Of a stretch of 64,000 bases of DNA, positions 16,625-26,071 are shown one piece after another. A program made the translations under genes and the position numbers. The DNA is from DTU089 sp964421815 (lineage in GTDB: Bacteria; Bacillota; Clostridia; Oscillospirales; Acutalibacteraceae), in contig CAYQYT010000001.1 in the NCBI GenBank assembly GCA_964421815.1, forward strand, positions 62,001-126,000. The letters run 5' to 3'. Numbering within the stretch: position 1 is the first letter of the stretch; each line of letters begins with the position of its first letter. The notes under the pieces are model-generated. The model searched no databases. It was not told the origin of the DNA and saw only the letters and a list, made by a program, of their open reading frames with translations.

Positions 16625-17284
16625 ATGAAAAAGACAGCAAGTATTATTCTCAGTTTGATTATTTTCATGGCCTTTGCGGTCAGTGCAAATGCGGCCCTTT
16701 TTAACGGAGCCGACCTTTTTACCGTGGATTTGCCGGAGGATTTTCAGCAAACCGGTGAAAGTGACGGCGAATATTTATTTGAAAATGAGGAGGGCGATAC
16801 ATTTTCCGTCAGTTATGAGGAAAATGACGGAGAAGATGTTTTTTGCCCCGAAAACATGAACAAAAAAGATATTGAAAAATATACGAACGATATTTCCGCA
16901 GGGGCAAAAGGGGTTATGGAAAGTTATGCCGACGGCTTTGATATGGAGTTCACAAGGCAGGAAAAGGTAAAGCACCAAAGCGGAAAAACCGCCCTTGTGT
17001 GTCAGATAAAAACAACGGTGTCAAGGGACGGGAAATCCGAGGTTTATTACCAAACAATGTATGAATTCGGCGGCGCGGATTACAAATACACCTTTACTTA
17101 TACAGCAGCCGAGGAAAAAAGCAATGATGAATTCAACAAGGTTTTTGCGAGTATAAACATAGTTGAAGACGAAACTCCGAGTAAACTTGACAATCTCTCG
17201 ACCTATGCTATTGCAGGGGTTATTGGGTTACTTATAGTTATGGGAATCGTGAGATTTATTAGAACCCCCGAAAAACGAAAGTAA
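16625..17284 (+). CDS. Secreted, C-terminally anchored protein of unknown function
   Basis: A 219-residue protein with a clear signal peptide (MKKTASIILSLIIFMAFAVS, probable cleavage after SANA) and a C-terminal helix (AIAGVIGLLIVMGIVRFI) with a basic tail. This gives an outside domain of about 165 residues tethered by its C-terminus. The outer domain begins LFTVDLPEDFQQTGESDGEYLF and is mostly beta, like the PsbP/DUF1795-like folds often seen in lipoproteins, but I cannot name a family with confidence. The ribosome site is AGAGG. It lies between a terminator and a bidirectional terminator, so it may rely on partial readthrough from the CNNM gene. Confidence 0.72.
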   Translation: MKKTASIILSLIIFMAFAVSANAALFNGADLFTVDLPEDFQQTGESDGEYLFENEEGDTFSVSYEENDGEDVFCPENMNKKDIEKYTNDISAGAKGVMESYADGFDMEFTRQEKVKHQSGKTALVCQIKTTVSRDGKSEVYYQTMYEFGGADYKYTFTYTAAEEKSNDEFNKVFASINIVEDETPSKLDNLSTYAIAGVIGLLIVMGIVRFIRTPEKRK

Positions 17285-17318
17285 GGAAAGATATAATAAA
17301 AAGATATAACAATCAGAA

Positions 17319-17359
17319 CAAATGAGGATGTAGATAACTTTTTTCTACATCCTCATTTG
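17319..17359. terminator. Bidirectional terminator between the secreted-protein gene and secA
   Basis: CAAATGAGGATGTAG pairs perfectly with CTACATCCTCATTTG. The plus strand then reads TTTTATT. Confidence 0.92.
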
Positions 17360-17361
17360 TT

Positions 17362-20091
17362 TTATTCATTCATACCGCAGCATTTTTTGTACTTTTTACC
17401 GCTGCCGCAGGGACAGGGATCGTTTCTGCCGGGTTTTTTGTCCGCCTTTTTAGGCTCTTTTTTTACCGTTCCGTCATCGGAGCCGGAGGTGGAAGTGATT
17501 TTTACAGTCTGTTTTCTCTCCATGGGTGCTTCCTTGCGGATTCGTGACTGTAAAACAAAATCAACAGTACCTTCGCGGATTCCGTTGGTCATTTCCTCGA
17601 ACATATCAAGACCTTCGTCACGGAACACAATAACGGGGTCTTTCTGTCCGTAGCCCATAAGGTTCATACTGCGTTTGAGTTGATCCATGGCGTCGATGTG
17701 ATCCATCCAACGAATATCTACGTTACGGAGAAGTCCCACTCTTTCAAGTTCTTTGACGGTATCTTCGCCCAACTCGGCTTTTCTTGCATCGTAAAGTTCC
17801 TGCGCCTTGTTAAGAAGAACTTCCGCAATATCTTCGGTCTTTTTGAGACCGTGAATATCATTTTCGCTGACAAGCCAACTGTACTTTGTCAGAAGTCCCG
17901 AAAGATTCCATTCATCCTTGGAAACATTGGCGGGGCAGTAGAAGTCAACGGATTCGGAAATTGTATCAACAATCATTTTCTGAATGAGTGAACTGATATC
18001 TTTGCCGTCAAGCACCTGGTTACGCTGTCCGTAAATAACCTCACGCTGTTTGTTCATAACATCATCGTATTTAAGAACATTACGGCGGATTGCGAAGTTG
18101 TTACCCTCAACCTTTTTCTGTGCATTTTCAATGGTTGATGTGAAAAGTTTTGCTTCAATGGGCATATCGCCGATGCTCTTGAATGCGTCAAGCGTATTGT
18201 AGAAACGGTCACCTGCGAAAAGTCTTAACAGGTCATCCTCTGCGGAGAGGTAGAAACGGCTTTCACCGGGGTCGCCCTGACGGCCCGCGCGTCCGCGGAG
18301 CTGGTTATCAATTCGTCTTGATTCGTGACGTTCCGTACCGATAATGTAAAGACCGCCTGCCTCACGGACTTTGTCCGCCTCTTTTGAGGTTTCCTCTTTG
18401 AACTTTGCTTCAAGTTCGCGGAATGTTTTTCTTGCGTTAAGAATGTCCTCGTTGTCGGTTTCCGCAAAGCCCGTTGCTTCCGCAATAAGCTCGTCATCGA
18501 AGTCCATTTTCTTCATTTGAGCCTTTGCCATAAATTCGGGGTTACCGCCCAAAATAATATCGGTACCACGACCCGCCATATTTGTTGCGATTGTTACTGC
18601 GCCGAATTTACCTGCCTGTGCAACGATTTCCGCTTCTTTTTCGTGGAATTTTGCATTGAGAACTTCGTGCTTGATTCCCTGCTTTTTAAGGAATTTTGAA
18701 AGTTTTTCACTCTTTTCGATATTAACCGTACCAACGAGAACGGGCTGACCTTTTTCGTGGCACTGAACTATTGTTTCAACGATTGCATTGAATTTTGCTT
18801 CCTCTGTTTTGTAAAGGACATCATCATTGTCCTTTCTGATAAGAGGTTTATTTGTGGGAATTTCAACAACGTCAAGGCTGTAAATTTCCTGGAACTCGGC
18901 ACTTTCCGTCATAGCAGTACCGGTCATACCGGAAAGTTTTTTATAAAGACGGAAGTAGTTCTGGAATGTAATGGTTGCAAGGGTTTTGCTTTCGTGCTCA
19001 ACCTTAACACCCTCTTTTGCTTCAATAGCCTGGTGAAGACCTTCGCTGTAACGTCTTCCCAACATAATACGTCCCGTGAACTCATCAACAATAAGCACCT
19101 GACCGTCTTTTACAACATAGTCAACGTCACGGGTCATTGTGCCGTGGGCTTTAAGTGCCTGGTTAATGTGATGCTGGAGAGTGAGGTTTTCCGCATCCAT
19201 AAGGTTTTCTATATTGAAAGCGGCTTCCGCTTTTGCAATACCCGATTTTGTGAGTGTTGCGGTTTTCGCTTTTTCGTCAACGAGATAATCGCCGCCCTCC
19301 TGGGCAACAACATCCTCCGCATCAAGTTTGGAGTCAAGTTCTTTAACCTTAACCATTTTAAGACGTCTTACAAAGTCGTTTACCATACGGTAAAGGTCCG
19401 TTGACGCTTCGCCGATACCGGAGATAATAAGGGGGGTTCTTGCCTCGTCAATAAGGATGGAGTCAACCTCATCCACAATGGCGAAACTGTGACCTCTTTG
19501 TACCCGTTGTTCCGCATACATTACCATATTGTCACGCAGATAGTCGAAGCCCATTTCGTTGTTTGTGCCGAAAGTGATATCTGCATTGTATGCTTCTTTT
19601 CTTTCTTCGTTGGTTTTCTCGTGAATAATCAAGCCCACAGTCAGACCCATAAATCTGTAAAGTTTGCCCATCCATTCGGAGTCACGTTTTGCAAGGTAGT
19701 CGTTTACCGTAACAATGTGAACACCTTCACCGGAAAGTGCGTTAAGGTATGCGGGAAGCGTAGCCACAAGGGTTTTACCTTCACCGGTTTTCATTTCCGC
19801 AATACGGCCCTGGTGGAGAATGATACCGCCGAGAATCTGTACGGGATAGTGCTTCATACCAAGAACACGCCAAGCGGCCTCACGGCAAGCGGCAAAAGCT
19901 TCGGGGAGAATATCGTCAAGAGTTTCGCCCTTTGAAAGACGCTCTTTAAACTCGGGGGTCTTTGCCTGAAGTTGACTGTCGGAAAGTTCTCCGTATTCGG
20001 TTTCGTAAGAAAGAACCTTGTCTTTAAGACCGTTGATTCTTTTAATTTCTTTTGAGGAGTAATCTCCGAAAAGTTTTTTAAAAATTGACAT
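17362..20091 (-). CDS. secA: Protein translocase ATPase SecA
   Basis: The motor that drives unfolded preproteins through SecYEG. It has 909 residues, a full SecA1. The Walker A box MKTGEGKTL is near residue 100, the DEAD-like VDEVDSILIDEART near 205, followed by the preprotein cross-linking domain, the second nucleotide-binding fold (NMAGRGTDIILGG; RGRAGRQGDPG) and the helical scaffold. The tail ends NDPCPCGSGKKYKKCCG, the zinc SEC-C motif that binds SecB or ribosomes in other bacteria. The start at 20091 gives the canonical MSIFKKLFGD opening; longer in-frame ATGs upstream have no ribosome site. It is monocistronic. Confidence 0.98.
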   Translation of the reverse strand: MSIFKKLFGDYSSKEIKRINGLKDKVLSYETEYGELSDSQLQAKTPEFKERLSKGETLDDILPEAFAACREAAWRVLGMKHYPVQILGGIILHQGRIAEMKTGEGKTLVATLPAYLNALSGEGVHIVTVNDYLAKRDSEWMGKLYRFMGLTVGLIIHEKTNEERKEAYNADITFGTNNEMGFDYLRDNMVMYAEQRVQRGHSFAIVDEVDSILIDEARTPLIISGIGEASTDLYRMVNDFVRRLKMVKVKELDSKLDAEDVVAQEGGDYLVDEKAKTATLTKSGIAKAEAAFNIENLMDAENLTLQHHINQALKAHGTMTRDVDYVVKDGQVLIVDEFTGRIMLGRRYSEGLHQAIEAKEGVKVEHESKTLATITFQNYFRLYKKLSGMTGTAMTESAEFQEIYSLDVVEIPTNKPLIRKDNDDVLYKTEEAKFNAIVETIVQCHEKGQPVLVGTVNIEKSEKLSKFLKKQGIKHEVLNAKFHEKEAEIVAQAGKFGAVTIATNMAGRGTDIILGGNPEFMAKAQMKKMDFDDELIAEATGFAETDNEDILNARKTFRELEAKFKEETSKEADKVREAGGLYIIGTERHESRRIDNQLRGRAGRQGDPGESRFYLSAEDDLLRLFAGDRFYNTLDAFKSIGDMPIEAKLFTSTIENAQKKVEGNNFAIRRNVLKYDDVMNKQREVIYGQRNQVLDGKDISSLIQKMIVDTISESVDFYCPANVSKDEWNLSGLLTKYSWLVSENDIHGLKKTEDIAEVLLNKAQELYDARKAELGEDTVKELERVGLLRNVDIRWMDHIDAMDQLKRSMNLMGYGQKDPVIVFRDEGLDMFEEMTNGIREGTVDFVLQSRIRKEAPMERKQTVKITSTSGSDDGTVKKEPKKADKKPGRNDPCPCGSGKKYKKCCGMNE

Positions 20092-20195
20092 TTTATTATC
20101 GACCTTTCCCAATGGAAAATATTTATAAATATACAAATAACAGTATAACATATACATCCGTCTAATGCAAATAATTTATGATATTTTATTTTTTG

Positions 20196-20224
20196 TTTAC
20201 ATTTTGCCGTAAAATTGATACCAT
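20196..20224 (+). promoter_or_regulatory. Possible promoter of the ECF sigma operon
   Basis: TTTACA (20196-20201) and TACCAT (20219-20224) have a 17-bp spacer. A TGTAAC hexamer at 20258-20263, like ECF -35 boxes, lies further down and could be a second, self-activated start. Confidence 0.45.
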
Positions 20225-20333
20225 AGGAGCATACAATGAAAATTTTTTAAAAATTTTTGTAACAAAATGCAGATTACGGCAGTCTTTATATATGAGAGCT
20301 GATCCGAAACACAATTGAGTGTGGGGTGAAAAA

Positions 20334-20855
20334 ATGGTTATCGATAACATAGAACTTGTTGAACGTTCAAAACAGGGGGACTGTACTGCCTTTGGGGAAC
20401 TTTATTCCCTATTTTCCACGGAAATTTACAGATTTGCCCTGTATATGACGGGAAATCCCGATGACGCAGAGGACGCGGTTCAGGAATCCCTGCTTTCCGC
20501 GTGGAAAAGCATACATAGTCTCAAGGACAATTCCCTTTTTAAAGCCTGGCTTTTCAAAATACTTGCAAACAAATGTAAAACTCTTTTAATGAAAAAGAAT
20601 AAAATGCCCGATACCGTGCCCGTGGAGGAATATGAGTTCCTTGCGGATTATGAGGGGGACGGCGACTTAATTAACAGTGCGGAATTAAAGGATGCGCTCT
20701 CATCATTGACCCCGCCGGATGCACAACTTCTTTTACTGTCCGTAATAGGAGGTTTCACAAGTTACGAGTTGGGCATTATTTACAGTATGACACCGGGGGC
20801 GGTTCGCACACGTCAGAAACGTGCTTTGGAAAAACTCAAAAATATACTTTCGTGA
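20334..20855 (+). CDS. ECF-type RNA polymerase sigma factor
   Basis: A 173-residue sigma-70 family protein with only regions 2 and 4. Region 2 runs from about residue 20, with YRFALYMTGNPDDAEDAVQESLLSAWKSIHSL (residues 32-63) matching the 2.1-2.4 core. Region 4 is near 125-170 (LTPPDAQLLLLSVIGGFTSYELGIIYSMTPGAVRTRQKRALEKL), with the helix-turn-helix at TSYELGIIYSMTPGAVRTR. The ATG at 20334 follows GGGGTGA. It is the first gene of an operon with a membrane beta-propeller protein that probably acts as its anti-sigma or sensor. The regulon cannot be read here. Confidence 0.88.
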   Translation: MVIDNIELVERSKQGDCTAFGELYSLFSTEIYRFALYMTGNPDDAEDAVQESLLSAWKSIHSLKDNSLFKAWLFKILANKCKTLLMKKNKMPDTVPVEEYEFLADYEGDGDLINSAELKDALSSLTPPDAQLLLLSVIGGFTSYELGIIYSMTPGAVRTRQKRALEKLKNILS

Positions 20856-20868
20856 AAGGAGAATTGCA

Positions 20869-23220
20869 ATGAACGATAATAAAGAATTTGAATTTCTTAC
20901 ACAGGAAGAAGCAAAAGCCTTGGACGAGAAGTTAAAAAAAGCGGAAAACACGGAATTGCCCGAAAGTCTTTCTCCCGAAAATATCGTTAAGTTGATTGAG
21001 AATGTTCCCCAAAATGAAATTAAAACAGAGGCAGAGCAACCGAAAAAACACAATAAAAAGAAAATCTTTTTGAAAACAGTTTCTGCTGCGGCGGCAGTTA
21101 TTGTTGCCGTGACTTCCGTTGCGGTTATAAAACCGTGGCAGAGGATATCACCAAAAGTCCAGGACAGCGTTGTGGGAAATGATCCCGCAAAAACGGATGA
21201 CTATTCACAAATTGAGGATATGTTTGCGGAATACTCAAATAAATACCATTCATACAGAACTTTGTCCGATAGGTTTTCAATAAATATGTACAACGGCAAA
21301 TTTGACAGCGTAACGGCAGTCGAGGAAAACGCTTCGGCAGGTTATAGCCAGTATAAAGACGTGGACGGCAATACGGGTGCGATTGCCGAGGATACCGCAA
21401 GCGGATCTGCCGATGATGTGAGCCACGGGGAAACCAATGAACAGGTCAAAGGTGTCAGCGAGGCGGACATTATAAAAAATGACGGGAAGTATCTGTATAT
21501 AGTAAATCCCGATAACGCTAATTGGGATGAATACTATGATGCATTGTCGGAGTATGATTACGATGTTTATATAAACGGCACACAGGCAACAACCTTTAAA
21601 GAAGCGGAGGATGATGCCGAAAAAACGGAACCCGAAGAAGCAACCCAACTACCGAAATTAAAATACAACTGCAAAATTTCCGTTGTTGAGCCCAATGAAA
21701 AGGGTGAAATGAAAGAAATTTCAAAAATAGAAATTGCAAAGCCCCAAAGGGAAGATATTTATTATATGCGGGTCTGCGAAATGTATGTTGAGAACGACAG
21801 GCTTGTTGCGGTGCTTGAATGTCAGGTCCGTACGGAGAAGTCCAACAATGCAGTTGCCTACGATTGCGTCTATTACGGCGGCGGCTATGAAAACATCACA
21901 ATGGCAGTGGCATATGATATTTCCGACAGAAAAAAGCCCGTTGAGGAATGGAGAGTATTCCAGGACGGCAATTATATTTCCTCCCGACTCATCGGTGATG
22001 AACTTGTACTTCTTTCCAACTACTATGTTGATATAACCGATGACGAGGAAAAAGTAAGGGAAAACTGTATTCCCGAAAACAGTTGTGACGGAAAAGAGTT
22101 TTCAAGAGTTTCCGTAAATGACATCTGTATTATGGACAAAATCTACGATACAAGTTACCTTGTTGCATCCGTATTGGATACGGATGACGAAAACACCCTT
22201 AAAACCGAAGCGGTTTTGGGCGCGGGAGAAAATGTATATTGCACAACGGAAACCCTTTATGCCACAAGTACCGACTACGATTGGGAAAATGAGCGTATGG
22301 CGGAGGTTTTTGACCTTTCATCAACCCAAAAAACCCAGATTTATAAATTTGATATAAGGGATTATGACATTAAATATCTGAAAAATGCGGCGGTTGACGG
22401 AAGTGCCTTGAATCAGTTCAGTATGGATGAATACAACGGCTATCTGAGAATTGCCACCACAAGCGGAAATTGGGGCGACAGCCTTGTTAATCAGGTATAT
22501 GTTCTTGACGAAAACCTTGAAACCGTGGGGCTTTTGAAAAATATTGCAAAGGGCGAAAGAATCGAATCCGTTCGCTTCACAGGTAATACCGCGTATGTTG
22601 TCACATTTGTTCAAACAGACCCATTGTTCGTAATCGACCTTACGGATGTTACCGCGCCCAAAATTCTTGGTGAACTCAAACTTCCGGGTTATTCCGCATA
22701 TCTTCACCCGGTTGGCGACGGTCTTGTAATGGGTGTGGGGCTTGACGGTACCGAAAGCGGAACAAACGGCGGAATGAAGGTTTCCCTTTTTGATGTCAGC
22801 GACCCCACCAAGCCCACGGAATGCGGAAAATACACAATTGACGGGTTGGACGAAGAAAACAGAAATATTTATATTGAGTCCGAGGCATATTACAACCACA
22901 AAGCACTCTGTTGGGATGAACAAAACGGAATAATGTATATTCCTTACAGCAAGAATGAATATCGGTGGTCATATACCGATGAAGATGATTACAGTAAATC
23001 TACCGCGGGCATTGTTGCACTCAAGGTCAACAAAGCCGAAAAAAGCCTTTCGGTCGCAGGGGAGTACATTGCAAATTCCGCCGAAACTAAAGCACCCGAG
23101 GATTTTTCAAGGGCAACGTATATAAATGATACGGTTTTCGGCTATTCAATATACAGCGGCATGCTCTGTTCCTTTGACAAGAGTAGCCAAAAGCAAATTG
23201 AATCCTTGGATTTGAACTGA
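20869..23220 (+). CDS. Membrane-anchored beta-propeller protein, probable sigma regulator
   Basis: 783 residues. Residues 1-60 are cytoplasmic and charged, with EFEFLTQEEAKALDEKLKKA like short anti-sigma tails. One membrane helix follows (about 65-88, FLKTVSAAAAVIVAVTSVAVI). The outer part is about 690 residues and matches the secreted beta-propeller domain family of Gram-positives: GVSEADIIKNDGKYLYIV, the MYVENDRLVAVLE strands, and the paired VYVLDENLETVGLLKNIAKGERIESVRF. It lies 13 bp after the sigma gene with an AAAGGAG site. The arrangement suggests that an outside signal is sensed by the propeller and passed to the sigma factor. The anti-sigma role is inferred from operon position and topology, not from a known zinc motif. 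Confidence 0.82.
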   Translation: MNDNKEFEFLTQEEAKALDEKLKKAENTELPESLSPENIVKLIENVPQNEIKTEAEQPKKHNKKKIFLKTVSAAAAVIVAVTSVAVIKPWQRISPKVQDSVVGNDPAKTDDYSQIEDMFAEYSNKYHSYRTLSDRFSINMYNGKFDSVTAVEENASAGYSQYKDVDGNTGAIAEDTASGSADDVSHGETNEQVKGVSEADIIKNDGKYLYIVNPDNANWDEYYDALSEYDYDVYINGTQATTFKEAEDDAEKTEPEEATQLPKLKYNCKISVVEPNEKGEMKEISKIEIAKPQREDIYYMRVCEMYVENDRLVAVLECQVRTEKSNNAVAYDCVYYGGGYENITMAVAYDISDRKKPVEEWRVFQDGNYISSRLIGDELVLLSNYYVDITDDEEKVRENCIPENSCDGKEFSRVSVNDICIMDKIYDTSYLVASVLDTDDENTLKTEAVLGAGENVYCTTETLYATSTDYDWENERMAEVFDLSSTQKTQIYKFDIRDYDIKYLKNAAVDGSALNQFSMDEYNGYLRIATTSGNWGDSLVNQVYVLDENLETVGLLKNIAKGERIESVRFTGNTAYVVTFVQTDPLFVIDLTDVTAPKILGELKLPGYSAYLHPVGDGLVMGVGLDGTESGTNGGMKVSLFDVSDPTKPTECGKYTIDGLDEENRNIYIESEAYYNHKALCWDEQNGIMYIPYSKNEYRWSYTDEDDYSKSTAGIVALKVNKAEKSLSVAGEYIANSAETKAPEDFSRATYINDTVFGYSIYSGMLCSFDKSSQKQIESLDLN

Positions 23221-23236
23221 TAAGGAGGACTGTAAT

Positions 23237-23548
23237 ATGAAAAAAATAATTCGGGCATTAGCCATAACAGTTTCTTCGGTAATACTTCTTTACGGTGTGT
23301 TTGTTGGCGTTGACTGCGTAAGGCTTTACAGAGCAAAAACGGCTGAGCCGCCGTTAATTGTCACAAAAAATTCGGAAGTTTTGGAAAACGGCACCGTAAA
23401 ATACACGGGTCTGGGCTACACGGTGACATATAAAACCAATTATGCAGACGCAGAAAACGAAGAAAGCATCAACATTGCCGATAGCCGTATCTACGGCGCG
23501 GGCTTCAGAATGTTTGATAAGATTCTTTTCTGGGCATGGATTGAGTAA
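23237..23548 (+). CDS. Small secreted or anchored protein, unknown function
   Basis: 103 residues with an N-terminal membrane helix (IIRALAITVSSVILLYGVFVGV), so most of the chain is outside. The rest includes a KYTGLGYTVTYKTNYAD segment and an aromatic end (MFDKILFWAWIE). I do not recognise a characterised family, though short proteins of this look are common in Clostridia. The AAGGAGG site starts right after the stop of the beta-propeller gene, so it is the third gene of the sigma operon and may be an accessory of the same signalling unit. Confidence 0.65.
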   Translation: MKKIIRALAITVSSVILLYGVFVGVDCVRLYRAKTAEPPLIVTKNSEVLENGTVKYTGLGYTVTYKTNYADAENEESINIADSRIYGAGFRMFDKILFWAWIE

Positions 23549-23550
23549 GA

Positions 23551-23586
23551 AAAAATTGACAGCGTTTCGGCGCTGTCAATTTTTTT
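23551..23586 (+). terminator. Terminator of the sigma/beta-propeller operon
   Basis: AAAAATTGACAGCG pairs with CGCTGTCAATTTTTT around TTTCGG, with a seven-base T run. Confidence 0.93.
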
Positions 23587-23689
23587 CTTGCATTTTAACC
23601 GTATAAATAGTATGATTATTGTGTGTATTTATGTTTTGAAAATATATTTACAAATGAACATTTTAGAATTTTAAGAGAGATTATCTGAT

Positions 23690-24658
23690 ATGATTAAATA
23701 TTCCGTTATCGGTACATCCTGGATTACAGAATCATTTATTGAGGGGGCAAATCTTTGCGAGGATTTGTGCCTTGACGGTGTGTATTCCCGCTCCCTTGAA
23801 AAGGGAACCGCTTTTGCCGGGAAAACGGGAGCCAAAAGAGTGTTTACGGATTTTAAAGACCTTGTTTCTTCCGATACGGAATTGGTATATGTTGCAAGTC
23901 CCAATGTTTGCCACTATGAGCAATGCAGGGAACTTCTTATAAACAATAAGCACGTAATCTGTGAAAAACCCATAACAATTACCGCCGCGGAATTTAAAGA
24001 ACTTTGTTCCCTTGCAGAAAGTAAAAAGCTTGTATATTTTGAAGCGATAATGTATATGCACACCCCTTTGAGAAAGGTTTTGAAAGATGCAGTGGGTAAA
24101 ATCGGAGTCATAAGAAGTGCAAATATTGACTTCTCCCAACTTTCTTCAAAATACAAGGCTTTGAAAAAGGGGGAACTTCCCAATATATTCAATCCCGAGA
24201 TGAAGACGGGGGCTCTTAACGATTTGGGAATATACTGTGTTTATCCCGTAATTGATTTGTTCGGTATGCCCGACAGAATCATACCCGCACAGAGTTTTCT
24301 CCATACGGGTGCCGACGGTTGCGGAAGTGCCGCTTTTGAGTATGGGGACAAACTTGTAACGATTACATATTCAAAGGTGGGTCAAAGCCGCTCACCCTCA
24401 CAGATTATGGGGGATTTGGGCACCGTGACAGTTGACAGTATTTCAAAACTTGACGGCATAAGGCTTTATAATAACAACGGCGACGAAACCCTTTTAAACG
24501 GTGAAACGGAGAAAAAATTTCTTATGGGTAACGAAGCAAAAAGTGCCGTGGATTTCATTCTTCACAGGGAAGAAACTGACAAAATTTTAAAGGAATGTCA
24601 GGAACTTAATGAAAAGGTGCTTTTGTGCATGGAAAAAATGAGGGTGCAAAATGCTTGA
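23690..24658 (+). CDS. Gfo/Idh/MocA family oxidoreductase
   Basis: An NAD(P)-dependent dehydrogenase of 322 residues. The N-terminal Rossmann fold starts IKYSVIGTSWIT, a variant of the usual GxGxxA loop. The signature CEKP follows at about residue 92. The C-terminal alpha/beta domain has GALNDLGIYCVYPVIDLFG, where the family usually has GG-x-L-x-D-x-G-x-H. The Asp is kept and the usual His is replaced by Tyr, as in several trans-dihydrodiol dehydrogenase-like members. The substrate is unknown. It overlaps the next gene by 8 bp, which points to tight co-expression with an Fe-S protein. Confidence 0.85.
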   Translation: MIKYSVIGTSWITESFIEGANLCEDLCLDGVYSRSLEKGTAFAGKTGAKRVFTDFKDLVSSDTELVYVASPNVCHYEQCRELLINNKHVICEKPITITAAEFKELCSLAESKKLVYFEAIMYMHTPLRKVLKDAVGKIGVIRSANIDFSQLSSKYKALKKGELPNIFNPEMKTGALNDLGIYCVYPVIDLFGMPDRIIPAQSFLHTGADGCGSAAFEYGDKLVTITYSKVGQSRSPSQIMGDLGTVTVDSISKLDGIRLYNNNGDETLLNGETEKKFLMGNEAKSAVDFILHREETDKILKECQELNEKVLLCMEKMRVQNA

Positions 24659-25316
24659 ACGGGAACTTAAAGAATTTTTGTTAAGTAAGGGTGTAGCCGA
24701 TGTGGGCTTTTCGGAAATTGACGATTCGGACACGGGGGATTTAAAGTATGCGGTCAGTATTGTTGTCAGGCTTTCCGATGCAATAATTGACGAAATTGAC
24801 GCGGCACCCACAGCCACATATTTCAACCATTACAGAACGGTCAATGCCTTTATTGACAGAACCCTGTTGGAAGCGGGATTGTTTTTGCAGAGCAAGGGCT
24901 ATAAATATATAACCGTTGCCGCGTCCCAGAGTATGCCCGGGACACATTTTAACGGCAGATATTCTCACAAAGAGGCGGCACACAGAGCGGGCCTCGGGAA
25001 TATAGGAAAAAATGATTTGTTTTTACACAAAAAGTACGGGGCGAGGGTGCGTTTGGGTACACTCTTTACCGACTGCCAATTACAGGGAGAGGGGATTTTA
25101 AAAGATAACCCCTGTATAAACTGTGACAGATGTGTAAAAGCGTGTCCCAGCGGAGCAATACTCGGGGTTAGTTACCACGACGGAATCAAACGGGAGGAAA
25201 TGTTCAGTCCGTCGGTTTGCAGTGAATATATGAAAAAAGCCTATCAAAAAATAGGCAGAGGGGCGGTCTGCGGAATTTGTATGAAGGTATGCCCCGTTTA
25301 TAAATCGGAGGAATAA
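24651..25316 (+). CDS. Double 4Fe-4S protein related to epoxyqueuosine reductase
   Basis: A 221-residue protein. Its C-terminal half has CINCDRCVKACPSGAI and a later CGICMKVCPV, giving two ferredoxin-like 4Fe-4S sites. Upstream, HKEAAHRAGLGNIGKNDLFLHKKYGARVRLGTLFTD resembles the cobalamin-contacting region of QueG. The protein is shorter than QueG (usually over 300 residues) and lacks its HEAT-repeat tail. Similar short proteins are widespread in Clostridia and not assigned to queuosine synthesis. Its start lies inside the end of the upstream oxidoreductase gene. It could pass electrons in a cobalamin- or flavin-linked reaction, but that is inference. Confidence 0.75.
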   Translation: MLERELKEFLLSKGVADVGFSEIDDSDTGDLKYAVSIVVRLSDAIIDEIDAAPTATYFNHYRTVNAFIDRTLLEAGLFLQSKGYKYITVAASQSMPGTHFNGRYSHKEAAHRAGLGNIGKNDLFLHKKYGARVRLGTLFTDCQLQGEGILKDNPCINCDRCVKACPSGAILGVSYHDGIKREEMFSPSVCSEYMKKAYQKIGRGAVCGICMKVCPVYKSEE

Positions 25317-25361
25317 ACTTTCTTATCGTGTTGGCGCACAAAAATAAGAGAGGTAATGGAA

Positions 25362-26051
25362 ATGGCAAAGATTTTAATTGCAGATGATGAACAGCTTATC
25401 AGGAAGCTAATCGGAGATTGCTTGAAAAAAGCCGGTCATGAGGTCTTGGAAGCGGAGAACGGCGAAATTGCTTTAAGGCTTTTTGAAACCAACAAGGATA
25501 TAGCCCTGGCATTGCTTGACATAATGATGCCGGAAATTGACGGTTGGGAAGTCTGCCGACGGATTCGTGAAAAAAGCGATTTACCCATAATACTTGTTTC
25601 TGCCCGCGCCCAGGATTTTGACCAGATAATGGGCTTTGAGTCCGGTGCGGATGATTATGTTACAAAACCTTTTTCTCTGGCGGTTCTTTCAAGACGCGTG
25701 GAAACCCTTTTAAAAAGGGGTACGGATTTGAAAAGGAAAAACAAGGATTCCGATGAAATTGTTATTGACAGTTTGATTATAAAACCCTCCTCCTACGAAG
25801 TAATACTGGACGGTAAAAAAATTGAACTGACTTTGAAAGAGTTCAAAATTCTTACAAAACTTTGTAGTACCCCGGGGAGAGTGTTCACAAGGGACTCCCT
25901 TTTAGATGACCTTTGGGGAATGGATTACGCGGGTGACACAAGAACCGTGGATTCCCATGTTGCGCGACTGCGAACAAAATTAGGGGAATGGGGTCTTAAA
26001 AACATATTAACCGTTTACGGAACGGGGTACAAAATAGACAATAAAAACTAA
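25362..26051 (+). CDS. Response regulator, OmpR family
   Basis: 229 residues. The receiver domain (1-120) carries the acidic pocket IADDEQ, phospho-acceptor Asp53 in LALLDIMMP, Ser/Thr in ILVSARAQ and Lys in DYVTKPFS. The winged-helix DNA-binding domain follows (about 128-229; LTLKEFKILTKLCSTPGRVFTRDSLL, TRTVDSHVARLRTKL). The ATG at 25362 is preferred over the one 6 bp upstream because GAGAGG is then 8 bases away. The histidine kinase gene follows after 20 bp, so they form one two-component system. Target genes are not evident; the nearby genes have no obvious shared repeat. Confidence 0.95.
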   Translation: MAKILIADDEQLIRKLIGDCLKKAGHEVLEAENGEIALRLFETNKDIALALLDIMMPEIDGWEVCRRIREKSDLPIILVSARAQDFDQIMGFESGADDYVTKPFSLAVLSRRVETLLKRGTDLKRKNKDSDEIVIDSLIIKPSSYEVILDGKKIELTLKEFKILTKLCSTPGRVFTRDSLLDDLWGMDYAGDTRTVDSHVARLRTKLGEWGLKNILTVYGTGYKIDNKN

Positions 26052-26071
26052 TTTTAAAAGGAGGTATGCAC

